Of a stretch of DNA of 36,585 nucleotides, positions 6,413-11,882 are shown one piece after another. This stretch comes from a virus: positions 1-36,585 of IMG/VR virus record IMGVR_UViG_3300031885_000058; one strand, written 5' to 3'. Each line of letters starts with the position of its first letter. Positions within the stretch are counted from its first letter, which is position 1. Under the pieces are notes generated by a model. The model did no database searches. It saw only the letters and a list, made by a program, of their open reading frames with translations, and was not told where the DNA came from. The position numbers and the translations under genes are program-made.

Positions 6413-6748
6413 TTTGTACCTTCCCAGAACTCTTTCTTCCCCTTGCCGGGGGTTCTAACTTGTGGCAGCTGCCCGCGGGCACCGTCTGCTCACAGATACG
6501 GAATTGCCGTTCCCTGTCTGGCCCTATTGTCTGCTTATCGTGAGCCAATGCAAGAGGTAATCGTGAATTAGTTGTGAAGATTGGTCATCACGAAACGCTC
6601 AAAGTGGCTTCAATCGTTGATGACAACAATCGATGTGGATATTGAGAAACATAGATATAGAACAGCGCCAATATGGGATTATGCAGATATGGAAAACGGC
6701 ATGACATTGAGCAATCATGCCGCCTCCACGGTTCTCTATCAGAATTGG
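6413..6748. other. Gap between the regulator gene and the early operon
   Basis: 336 bases. It holds the leader element at 6439-6451 and a weak 39-codon minus-strand reading beginning after GGAGG near 6717, which I do not call a gene. I see no convincing promoter or terminator. Confidence 0.5.
6439..6451. repeat. Leader element CCCCTTGCCGGGG, copy 2
   Basis: Same element as at 6177-6189, including the flanking CTT on the left and an extra G on the right (17 identical bases). It lies about 27 bases before the start at 6412. Confidence 0.6.
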
Positions 6749-6943
6749 TTATTTTGAGGGGCTTTCCTGGTCTCGAATTTCGTCCTCCAAAAGGCTCGCT
6801 AATTTCTCTCTTGCCGCCGCCTCGATGAATTTTGACATCGACAAATGATGATGAATGCACCACATGCGAAGATCGGCCTGAAAATCCTTGTCTAGACGAA
6901 TTGTGGTGAGGATAAATAGTGCCTTCGATTTGTCTCCTATCAT
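6749..6943 (-). CDS. Ribbon-helix-helix DNA-binding regulator
   Basis: 64 residues. TTIRLDKDF (13-21) forms the beta-strand, helix A covers about 19-32 and helix B about 35-50 (SMSKFIEAAAREKLASLL), as in Arc/CopG-type regulators, which bind DNA as dimers through the paired strands. The C-terminus is acidic. It has its own promoter (7001-6974) and AAAGGA before the ATG. It is encoded at the leftward exit of the main non-coding region, which carries tandem repeats and dyads it could bind, so autoregulation is likely. Confidence 0.75.
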   Translation of the reverse strand: MIGDKSKALFILTTIRLDKDFQADLRMWCIHHHLSMSKFIEAAAREKLASLLEDEIRDQESPSK

Positions 6944-6973
6944 GGGGATCCTTTCGCCGCGCAGATGAATGAT

Positions 6974-7001
6974 AGAATAATAGAGATATGGCGGAAGTCA
7001 A
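6974..7001 (-). promoter_or_regulatory. Promoter of the ribbon-helix-helix gene
   Basis: On the minus strand TTGACT (7001-6996), 16 bases, TATTCT (6979-6974). The predicted start is about 25 bases before the ATG at 6943. Confidence 0.65.
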
Positions 7002-7198
7002 TAAAGGCTATAGGGCTATTCCGAAACGGAGGCAGGGCGGGGCTAAATAAGGGTAAGTGGTGCTAGGATACGTCTCGGCTCGCGAGATTGCGAATTAGGG
7101 ACACATTCTGCATCCTATATGTCATAACGATACCAGAAGCACCAGTATCGATAGGTCAAATGCAAATAATAAACACTTCTGATAACAACCGAGCATGG

Positions 7199-7245
7199 GG
7201 TGTCCGGAGGTGTCCGGAGGTGTCCGGAGGTGTCTGGAGGTGTCT
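7199..7245. repeat. Phased 10-bp tandem repeats
   Basis: Three exact copies of GGTGTCCGGA, a fourth with one change (GGTGTCTGGA), and a partial fifth (GGTGTCT). The period is close to one DNA turn, so a bound protein would line up on one face. Possible iterons, or sites for the ribbon-helix-helix protein encoded next door. Confidence 0.85.
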
Positions 7246-7251
7246 GCCACT

Positions 7252-7265
7252 TTTACGGACGTAAA
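7252..7265. promoter_or_regulatory. Perfect dyad TTTACG-GA-CGTAAA
   Basis: Six-base perfect arms around two bases, six bases after the 10-bp repeat array. A likely dimer-binding operator. Confidence 0.5.
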
Positions 7266-7305
7266 CATGGAAGTTAGCACACTTCTGCGGAGATAACACA
7301 AACGC

Positions 7306-7325
7306 GTACACTACATGACGTGTAC
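7306..7325. promoter_or_regulatory. Dyad GTACAC-N8-GTGTAC
   Basis: Perfect six-base arms separated by eight bases, directly before an AT-rich run. Candidate operator. Confidence 0.45.
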
Positions 7326-7390
7326 AGTTGATATATATACGGTTTTGCGTATGAATCCCAAACCATGTAACACGTTGCGCGTTATCCTAC

Positions 7391-7403
7391 TAGCATAATG
7401 CTA
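7391..7403. promoter_or_regulatory. Dyad TAGCAT-A-ATGCTA
   Basis: A perfect 13-base palindrome around a central A, about 60 bases left of the opposed promoters, in the 5' part of the predicted leftward transcript. Candidate operator. Confidence 0.45.
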
Positions 7404-7460
7404 CAAGAATAATCCCGCTCTACTTTTACGCGGGTTCTCGCGCAATACCGGAGCAGGCCC

Positions 7461-7489
7461 TTGACACTTCGGGGCGCAATTGGTATATT
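7461..7489 (+). promoter_or_regulatory. Near-consensus sigma-70 promoter, plus strand
   Basis: TTGACA (7461-7466), exactly 17 bases, TATATT (7484-7489). The predicted start is near 7496. It is the only strong plus-strand promoter I found, although all genes are on the minus strand, so it probably makes a non-coding or antisense RNA. Confidence 0.75.
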
Positions 7490-7517
7490 ATATCCCTATT
7501 GCCCGCCTTTCTGTCAA
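7487..7517 (-). promoter_or_regulatory. Opposed minus-strand promoter sharing the -10 region
   Basis: TTGACA (7517-7512), 19 bases, TATAAT (7492-7487) on the minus strand. Both hexamers are perfect, but the spacer is two bases longer than ideal. Its -10 overlaps that of the plus-strand promoter, so polymerase can occupy only one of them at a time. It would drive the early genes leftward. Confidence 0.6.
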
Positions 7518-7559
7518 CCCCGTGTCCAATGTCGCCACGCAATGGTGCTATTGTCACCA

Positions 7560-7601
7560 CCAAATGACGAGAGAGGTTGTCATTTGGGCCGACCAAATGA
7601 C
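7560..7601. repeat. Three 9-bp repeats forming two alternative hairpins
   Basis: CCAAATGAC at 7560-7568, its complement GTCATTTGG at 7579-7587, and CCAAATGAC at 7593-7601. The central copy can pair with either outer copy but not both. The two outer copies extend to a 13-base direct repeat (ACCAAATGACGAG) 33 bases apart. It can act as operators in DNA or as a switch in RNA. A relic of a mobile-element end with multiple short repeats is another possibility. Confidence 0.75.
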
Positions 7602-7603
7602 GA

Positions 7604-7627
7604 GCCGCCCCCGTGGTGGCGGGCGGC
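7604..7627. other. GC-rich hairpin after the switch repeats
   Basis: GCCGCCC (7604-7610) pairs with GGGCGGC (7621-7627) around a 10-base loop. It begins three bases after the third 9-bp repeat. There is no T-run on either strand, so termination is uncertain. Confidence 0.55.
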
Positions 7628-7716
7628 AAGTTGGATGCACAGAGCAGAACTCTGGCATAACTCCTTCTACACATGGTAGGCGAGCTAATCCTGGCTGGCT
7701 CGTTCGGTCCATTTAA

Positions 7717-7732
7717 TCCCGCGATAACGGGA
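7717..7732 (-). terminator. Weak terminator-like hairpin after the late genes
   Basis: On the minus strand TCCCG, six-base loop, CGGGA followed by TTAAAT, about 95 bases after the stop of the metallophosphoesterase gene. The short stem and interrupted T-run make it a weak call. Confidence 0.3.
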
Positions 7733-7760
7733 ACCAGGGTACTGCGTCAATCTACTACGA

Positions 7761-7786
7761 CAACTTGCGCCAACAACTTGCGCCAA
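7761..7786. repeat. 13-bp tandem duplication
   Basis: CAACTTGCGCCAA occurs twice with no spacer (7761-7773, 7774-7786). It lies between the end of the late genes and the switch region. Confidence 0.8.
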
Positions 7787-7826
7787 TGCAGGATATGAGA
7801 CTTGGTTACTGTATCACTCCGCCAAA

Positions 7827-8630
7827 TCACTGACTGACATGAATATCGTGTCTGAGTCCATCTAACCTGATTCTCGGACACCCCGTATGGCTTGGCGGTA
7901 ATCCCATCTGTTCTGCATATGACCCGTCCCAGTTCAGGAATGAGCCAGAGTCAATCAAGAACACTTTGTCGACCTTTAGGATAGACTTGCCCTCTTTCGT
8001 GGCGTGGAGACGATAGCGGTCAATCGGGGCCGCAGCTTCAAGATGATTGTGCGCCCCGACAAGAAAGTCCGCTCCCTCAAACAGGTCTGTCAACTTGTAG
8101 ACCCGATTCAACTTTCCTCCCGGGGTGGAGCCTCCGCCAGTGGTGTGATGGAAATAGCCTTGGTAGGATATCCTGGTCCCCACCCATTCTCGTTCCCCAT
8201 TCTTACGGACGTTCTTGCGGGCGTTATGCCCGACCCCGATATGCAGCACGGCGGAGAAGCCACAGTAGGGAACCCCCAAGTCATCGCACAAATCCTCAAT
8301 CAAGTCACAGTCGGCATACTTGACGAGTCGGGCCTCGTGATTGCCGAGAATCATGCCAAGAATCAAATCCTTGACCGGCCGCAACCTATCTCTGAGGTAT
8401 TTCTTTGCATCTCTGAGACCCATTGTGGCCCCAAAGGGAGAGGATACCCCACCGATGACCACTGTGTCGAATAGGTCGCCCATGCCGAAGATGTACGCCT
8501 TCTCTTCTTTTGCCCATTTCAGGTAGCCCTCAAACTTGGTCAAATCCGACTGCGGACTGCCCGCATGAAGATCGCCCAGGGGCAACAAGTAACAAGCATT
8601 TCGCTTGTCCTCTATTTCAACGAGTCTCAT
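7827..8630 (-). CDS. Metallophosphoesterase (calcineurin-like)
   Basis: 267 residues. The metal-binding motifs occur in order: GDLH at 19-22, GMGD at 49-52, GNHE at 96-99, a His pair in YFHHTTGGG near 155, and GAHNH near 195. This is the complete set for a dimetal calcineurin-like phosphoesterase, so it is probably active. The substrate is unknown; phage members include nucleases and nucleotide phosphatases. The ATG overlaps the zincin stop (ATGA) with AAAGGTGA upstream. It is the last gene of the late series. Confidence 0.85.
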   Translation of the reverse strand: MRLVEIEDKRNACYLLPLGDLHAGSPQSDLTKFEGYLKWAKEEKAYIFGMGDLFDTVVIGGVSSPFGATMGLRDAKKYLRDRLRPVKDLILGMILGNHEARLVKYADCDLIEDLCDDLGVPYCGFSAVLHIGVGHNARKNVRKNGEREWVGTRISYQGYFHHTTGGGSTPGGKLNRVYKLTDLFEGADFLVGAHNHLEAAAPIDRYRLHATKEGKSILKVDKVFLIDSGSFLNWDGSYAEQMGLPPSHTGCPRIRLDGLRHDIHVSQ

Positions 8631-8923
8631 TTTTTCACCTTTCGCTTTTCCTTGAGGGCGGCCACCATGATCACATCAATCTCATTGTTGGCGGCCTCAT
8701 CCATTGCGCAGCCGGTCAGGTGCTGCAAACAATGGAATAACTCATGTGCCAGGACCAATCGGGTCCGGTACTGAGACATTTTCTCCTGAATCAAGACCTC
8801 GAGTTTCCGGAATCCGTCTGCCTCTTTCGGGGTCAGAGTCACACCGCCGGGAACCGTACCATCTTTGTTCTTGTAAATCTCCAGCAGTTTTTTCGGGACC
8901 TTCTCTACAGAAATTATGACCAA
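8627..8923 (-). CDS. Small zincin-like metalloprotease
   Basis: 98 residues from a TTG at 8923 with AAGGTGA seven bases upstream. HELFH at 60-64 is the HExxH zinc motif, followed by a helix and E81 as probable third ligand (DEAANNEIDV). It is very short for a protease and resembles minimal ImmA/SprT-type zincin cores. It lies between a lipoprotein and a phosphoesterase, so a role in host takeover or envelope processing is possible. Substrate unknown. Confidence 0.65.
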   Translation of the reverse strand: MVIISVEKVPKKLLEIYKNKDGTVPGGVTLTPKEADGFRKLEVLIQEKMSQYRTRLVLAHELFHCLQHLTGCAMDEAANNEIDVIMVAALKEKRKVKK

Positions 8924-9018
8924 AATAGTTCACCTTCGCATTTGACAAAAGCAGAATCTCTGATAATTTTCTCAATACGCGAGGCGCTACGCCCTCGCGT
9001 GAAGGCCAGGTTGCTCAA
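8914..9018 (-). CDS. Small basic protein, candidate gene
   Basis: 34 residues from a TTG at 9018 with AAGGAGG five bases upstream. Its TAA (8916-8914) overlaps the TTG start of the zincin gene by ten bases, the coupling style seen across this genome. Sequence includes SNLAFTRGRSASRIEKIIRD. The hairpin at 8977-9000 lies inside it. No family recognised. Confidence 0.45.
   Translation of the reverse strand: MSNLAFTRGRSASRIEKIIRDSAFVKCEGELFWS
8977..9000. other. Hairpin inside the small gene
   Basis: ACGCGAGG (8977-8984) pairs with CCTCGCGT (8993-9000) around eight bases. On the minus strand it is followed by ATTGAGAAAATT, so only weakly terminator-like. Confidence 0.45.
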
Positions 9019-9066
9019 AACAACCTCCTTCGCCCGTACTCAATGGTACGAGCAGCCGCTTACTAC

Positions 9067-9105
9067 GAGGGCAGAGAGCATTGCCGTGCAGATTTCTCTG
9101 CCCTC
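9067..9105. other. 11-bp stem-loop directly after the lipoprotein gene
   Basis: GAGGGCAGAGA (9067-9077) is perfectly complementary to TCTCTGCCCTC (9095-9105), loop 17 bases. It starts five bases after the lipoprotein stop. There is no T-run in the minus direction, so it may be an mRNA 3' stabiliser, a processing site or a Rho-type pause and not an intrinsic terminator. Confidence 0.65.
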
Positions 9106-9109
9106 ACCG

Positions 9110-9742
9110 TTAGTTCCAACCGCTCAGTTCTTCTCGCAATTCTCCCAGCAGTTCAAGGGGTAATTGGTCAATGATTGTGTCTGTGCCCGTAACAAGCGTC
9201 CTCCACGTGATCTCCCCGTTTGTTCGCCAGGAGAGGGCGTAAATCCCGGGCAGTCCAGGAATGACCTCGTTCACGGTCGTCTCGTAGGTTGTCCATCCGC
9301 TGCCAATTTTGACCATGCACCAGGCGTGTCCGTAGACCTGTCCACTCACAATAAGGGTTCCCACACACAGCCAGGCGTCATACCCCTGCTTCTTGAGGGC
9401 AGAGGCCAGCCATGCCGCCCCGTCCTCGCAGTCCATCGCCCGCAGGGGATTGTCGATGAGGACTTGCGTTTCAACGGGAAGCAGCCAAGTATCCGTTCCC
9501 CCGCTGATGGCCTGTCCATTCTTGTCACTGATGTACCAATCGTCGGGGCGGTAGATGTAGCCCGTTTCCAGGGCGCTCCACGCCGTTTGAATACTGCCGT
9601 ACAGTTTGACCCGCGCAGGGTCAACAAATGCCCGCACGTCCACTGGCTCGTCTCCGAACCGCTTGCCGCTAACGGTCGTGTTGCAACCGGTAGAAATGAG
9701 TAACATGACCACGAGCATGACGAACAGAAGCGTCTTCAACAC
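9110..9742 (-). CDS. Lipoprotein with transglutaminase-like cysteine protease fold
   Basis: 210 residues from a GTG at 9742 with GGGAGGGG upstream. Hydrophobic signal (residues 4-16) and lipobox LISTGC with C20 as lipid-anchored Cys. The mature part has C105 in MDCEDGAAW, H139 in VYGHAW and an acidic residue near 154 (YETT), matching the Cys-His-Asp/Glu order of transglutaminase-like proteases. It is likely exposed at the outer face of the cell membrane or in the periplasm. It lies next to the lysis genes, so a role in lysis, cell-wall remodelling or superinfection exclusion is inferred. Confidence 0.7.
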   Translation of the reverse strand: MLKTLLFVMLVVMLLISTGCNTTVSGKRFGDEPVDVRAFVDPARVKLYGSIQTAWSALETGYIYRPDDWYISDKNGQAISGGTDTWLLPVETQVLIDNPLRAMDCEDGAAWLASALKKQGYDAWLCVGTLIVSGQVYGHAWCMVKIGSGWTTYETTVNEVIPGLPGIYALSWRTNGEITWRTLVTGTDTIIDQLPLELLGELREELSGWN

Positions 9743-9770
9743 GCCCCTCCCTTACCCTGTTGGGCTTTTT

Positions 9771-9920
9771 CTAAGGTTTGAGCAATTTTTTCAGTTGTTC
9801 TTGTACTTCCGCCGGCATGCCCGTCTCGAAGACTGTCACCCCTTTTGTGAAGTGCATCGCCCCAAGACATAAGACAAAGACCAGGAACGCAAGAACTAGC
9901 CGAATGATATTGTTCCTCAT
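9771..9920 (-). CDS. Small single-span membrane protein
   Basis: 49 residues from the ATG at 9920, with AGGG eight bases upstream. One membrane segment (about 6-22: IRLVLAFLVFVLCLGAM) then a short polar tail (VFETGMPAEVQEQLKKLLKP). The topology fits a signal-anchored protein with its tail outside the membrane. Its place between a holin-like gene and a lipoprotein suggests a lysis accessory (spanin- or antiholin-like), but there is no family match. Confidence 0.6.
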   Translation of the reverse strand: MRNNIIRLVLAFLVFVLCLGAMHFTKGVTVFETGMPAEVQEQLKKLLKP

Positions 9921-9930
9921 CTCACCATCC

Positions 9931-10221
9931 CTACGGAATCACCCGCCAGGGGTACTCGACACCCAAAATAGGCCCAAAGAGGCTCGCCAGCCAATCGAGT
10001 TTTTCATTCGCGAGCCATCCATAGCGAACTGCCAATATAATCGCGATAACAACTGCTACCTTGAGCAATCTGTTTATGACCTTCCAGTGAACCTCATCCC
10101 CAAGCAGGTATTCCAGCCCCGTCCACGCGGCTTTCGCCGCATGGACAAGGGCATGACCTAATCGTTTCAGCCAATCACTCAGCCGGAGTCGGAGGAAGTT
10201 CAGACCAGAGCGTACCTTCAT
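9931..10221 (-). CDS. Small membrane protein of the lysis region
   Basis: 96 residues. A basic amphipathic N-terminal half and one membrane segment (about 52-68: LLKVAVVIAIILAVRYG). The ATG at 10221 lies inside the upstream holin-like gene (47-base overlap) and lacks a good ribosome-binding site, so the true start may be a little downstream. Possibly a second holin or antiholin. Confidence 0.6.
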   Translation of the reverse strand: MKVRSGLNFLRLRLSDWLKRLGHALVHAAKAAWTGLEYLLGDEVHWKVINRLLKVAVVIAIILAVRYGWLANEKLDWLASLFGPILGVEYPWRVIP

Positions 10222-10510
10222 CTAATTGCAGCGTCGCAAGAATAGATTCAATCAGGGTGGACAGGAATATGGGGTCAAGGCTTGGGAAGATGCGCAACAC
10301 TTGAACCACAACCCAGTCCTTGCGCTTCGTGACGTCAGGTTCAATCTTTTGTGCCGCTTTGATGGCGTCCTCAATGGCGGTACGAATCTTTAGTTGTATT
10401 GCCTCACTCCGTGTCAAGATGAAATCCTGCACCAACTTCATGCAGATACCCACGATAATGGGTGCGAGTGCGATGACGACCTGCCAAACAACCGTTGTCC
10501 AATAATCCAT
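10175..10510 (-). CDS. Holin-like protein
   Basis: 111 residues. An N-terminal membrane helix (about 5-27: TVVWQVVIALAPIIVGICMK) is followed by a charged helical region (AIQLKIRTAIEDAIKAAQKI). This resembles LLH-type phage holins, which have one N-terminal span and a cytoplasmic helical tail. It directly follows the lysin gene (stop 10514) with GGAGG six bases before the ATG. Confidence 0.55.
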   Translation of the reverse strand: MDYWTTVVWQVVIALAPIIVGICMKLVQDFILTRSEAIQLKIRTAIEDAIKAAQKIEPDVTKRKDWVVVQVLRIFPSLDPIFLSTLIESILATLQLDEGTLWSELPPTPAE

Positions 10511-10513
10511 CCC

Positions 10514-11365
10514 CTACCTCCCTGCCACTACGGGCGAGTTCTGAACCTTCCACAGCGCCCATCCTAGGCGATGGGTCGCATCATTTGACCAGTCGGTCGG
10601 CGCGTCCAGCAATCCAGTTTTATTTGCCCATCGACGCATCAACTGTTCCGGCGTCAACTTGGCCTCCAGTTCCTTGACAATAGCATCGACCCCGTTTGCC
10701 CACGCAAGGGATTCTGCACTTCCAGGACAATAGTATTTATTCATGTCCCAGAGTGTGAGACTGTAATAAGTCGCGCCCGGCTTGTAATAGAGACTGACCA
10801 ATCCCCTGACTGCAATGTACACGCCATAGGTGGCACTTGGATAGACCGTCTGGTCGGGATTGGAATCACTAACGCCCCACGACATGGGGTTGTTGTGTTC
10901 TGTTGCCCAATGCTTGCTTCCCCATCCGCTCTCGTGAGCACAGATCGCCATAACCGTCAGGGCATCAACGTAGACGCCGGTCTCTTCGTAGATGCGCCGT
11001 TCGATGTAGATGAAATCCACCCTGGAAAGCAGGGTCTTCTGGAGCAGCCTCTTCTGCTGGCTGTATGTTAGATAGGAGGGATAGAGAACGGTGACCTGAG
11101 AAGCCAGTTGCACCGCTGTCTGTTCAGGGGTTTCAACAGGAGCGACCGCGGCTTGCTCGGTAGTCCGTCCCAGGGAGAATCCACCAACCCCCAGCGTCAC
11201 ACAGAGGATCGCCACCACGAGCCATGTCGGTCCTTGCCGAACATCGGCAGGATGCAGCAGCGGACACCACTTCGGAGCCCGATCCTTGTGGCTCTCGTAA
11301 TCGCAGATCGTGAGGTGATCGGCCCCAAGCACCACATTGTCACACCCGATACAGCCTCGTTTCAT
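10514..11365 (-). CDS. Membrane-anchored lysin, glucosaminidase/lysozyme-like
   Basis: 283 residues from the ATG at 11365, which overlaps the stop of a 15-codon reading (ATGA) and has GGGGGG upstream; an in-frame ATG at 11419-11417 is possible. Four Cys at 5, 8, 21 and 34 (CIGC, TIC, KWC) suggest a zinc knuckle. A membrane span (about 47-66) follows, then a linker and a catalytic domain with ICAHESGWGS (Glu145 as probable acid) and HNNPMSWGV. This is the pattern of GH73/lysozyme-superfamily cell-wall hydrolases. The anchor would place the enzyme outside the membrane and the Cys cluster inside. Confidence 0.7.
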   Translation of the reverse strand: MKRGCIGCDNVVLGADHLTICDYESHKDRAPKWCPLLHPADVRQGPTWLVVAILCVTLGVGGFSLGRTTEQAAVAPVETPEQTAVQLASQVTVLYPSYLTYSQQKRLLQKTLLSRVDFIYIERRIYEETGVYVDALTVMAICAHESGWGSKHWATEHNNPMSWGVSDSNPDQTVYPSATYGVYIAVRGLVSLYYKPGATYYSLTLWDMNKYYCPGSAESLAWANGVDAIVKELEAKLTPEQLMRRWANKTGLLDAPTDWSNDATHRLGWALWKVQNSPVVAGR

Positions 11366-11409
11366 ATGACCCCCCAAACCCAGCAGAAAACCTTGAACCA
11401 GTAGGTCAT
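11362..11409 (-). CDS. 15-residue aromatic micro-ORF
   Basis: It starts with an ATG overlapping the upstream TGA and ends with a TGA overlapping the lysin ATG, both as ATGA. The peptide is hydrophobic with three Trp. It may be only a coupling relay that carries ribosomes to the lysin start. No homology can be judged at this length. Confidence 0.3.
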   Translation of the reverse strand: MTYWFKVFCWVWGVI

Positions 11410-11882
11410 GCCAATCCATTGAACGTCTTTCCGCTTGCAATCGCCAATCCGCTCCGCAAGGTCTTGACCGATGCAACAGCCAGACCATTGACGGTCTTGA
11501 GAAGAGCGGGGCCAGCGGCGGCAGAGACCGTCATGGTGGGCGCGTTACTTGAATACTTATCAATGGAGTTTGTAATGTCATGCGCCCACGCACGAATGAC
11601 AAAAACCCCCGCCGACTTGCAGGTGATTGTTCGGGAATAGTCTGTAATGCGCGCCGCCGCTGTCTGCGCCCCAGAATCGGCAGTAAGCCCCGTACTTCCC
11701 GAAGTCGGAATGTCAATCCATGTTCCCGTCCCTTGGTCGTACCGCCAGTGGAGCGTACAGTCGGGGGATGTGCCCGTACCTGTCGTGGCATACTGCTGGG
11801 TCATCGTGAACGTATCGTTGACATTCTTATTGGTACTTCCAGCAGGAACCGATAATGTGACATCACTGAGGATTCGGGCCAT
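11406..11882 (-). CDS. Ig-like tail/fibre accessory protein
   Basis: 158 residues. The first ~115 form an Ig-like beta-sandwich (NVNDTFTMTQQY, LHWRYDQGTGTWIDIP, YSRTITCKSAGVFVIRAWA). The same module starts the 686-residue fibre at 17060-19120. The C-terminal end is three short repeats around KTVNGLAVASVK. Probably a virion surface or tail protein. The ATG follows the upstream stop directly, with AAGGGTG before it. Confidence 0.65.
   Translation of the reverse strand: MARILSDVTLSVPAGSTNKNVNDTFTMTQQYATTGTGTSPDCTLHWRYDQGTGTWIDIPTSGSTGLTADSGAQTAAARITDYSRTITCKSAGVFVIRAWAHDITNSIDKYSSNAPTMTVSAAAGPALLKTVNGLAVASVKTLRSGLAIASGKTFNGLA

Larger units (their letters stand above)
7002..7826. other. Main non-coding regulatory region
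   Basis: About 825 bases without a credible gene, the only such stretch in the window. From left to right: an inverted repeat CGATAC/GTATCG (7128-7133, 7145-7150), phased 10-bp repeats (7199-7245), dyads, an AT-rich run (7329-7340), a weak hairpin CCCGC/GCGGG (7414-7434), overlapping opposed promoters (7461-7517), a three-repeat hairpin block (7560-7627), a weak terminator (7717-7732) and a 13-bp tandem repeat (7761-7786). It separates the end of the late genes from the start of the early genes. Confidence 0.8.

Noticed and set aside
6600-6717. 39-codon minus-strand frame after GGAGG
   Set aside because: Very short spacing from GGAGG to ATG, odd Cys/His-rich composition and no coupling to neighbours.
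6588-7001. 137-codon minus-strand frame over the regulator gene
   Set aside because: It is out of frame with the convincing ribbon-helix-helix gene and starts within its promoter.
7199-7245. CRISPR-like array
   Set aside because: The 10-bp units are contiguous with no spacers, so this is a tandem repeat and not CRISPR.
7426-7674. 82-codon minus-strand frame in the regulatory region
   Set aside because: It runs across two promoters and the repeat block; the peptide repeats (RHLVGPND, SRHLVVT) are by-products of the 9-bp repeats.
7461-7716. Two plus-strand frames of 72-78 codons downstream of the plus-strand promoter
   Set aside because: The starts lack ribosome-binding sites and one begins in the promoter itself; the sequence has no protein-like pattern.
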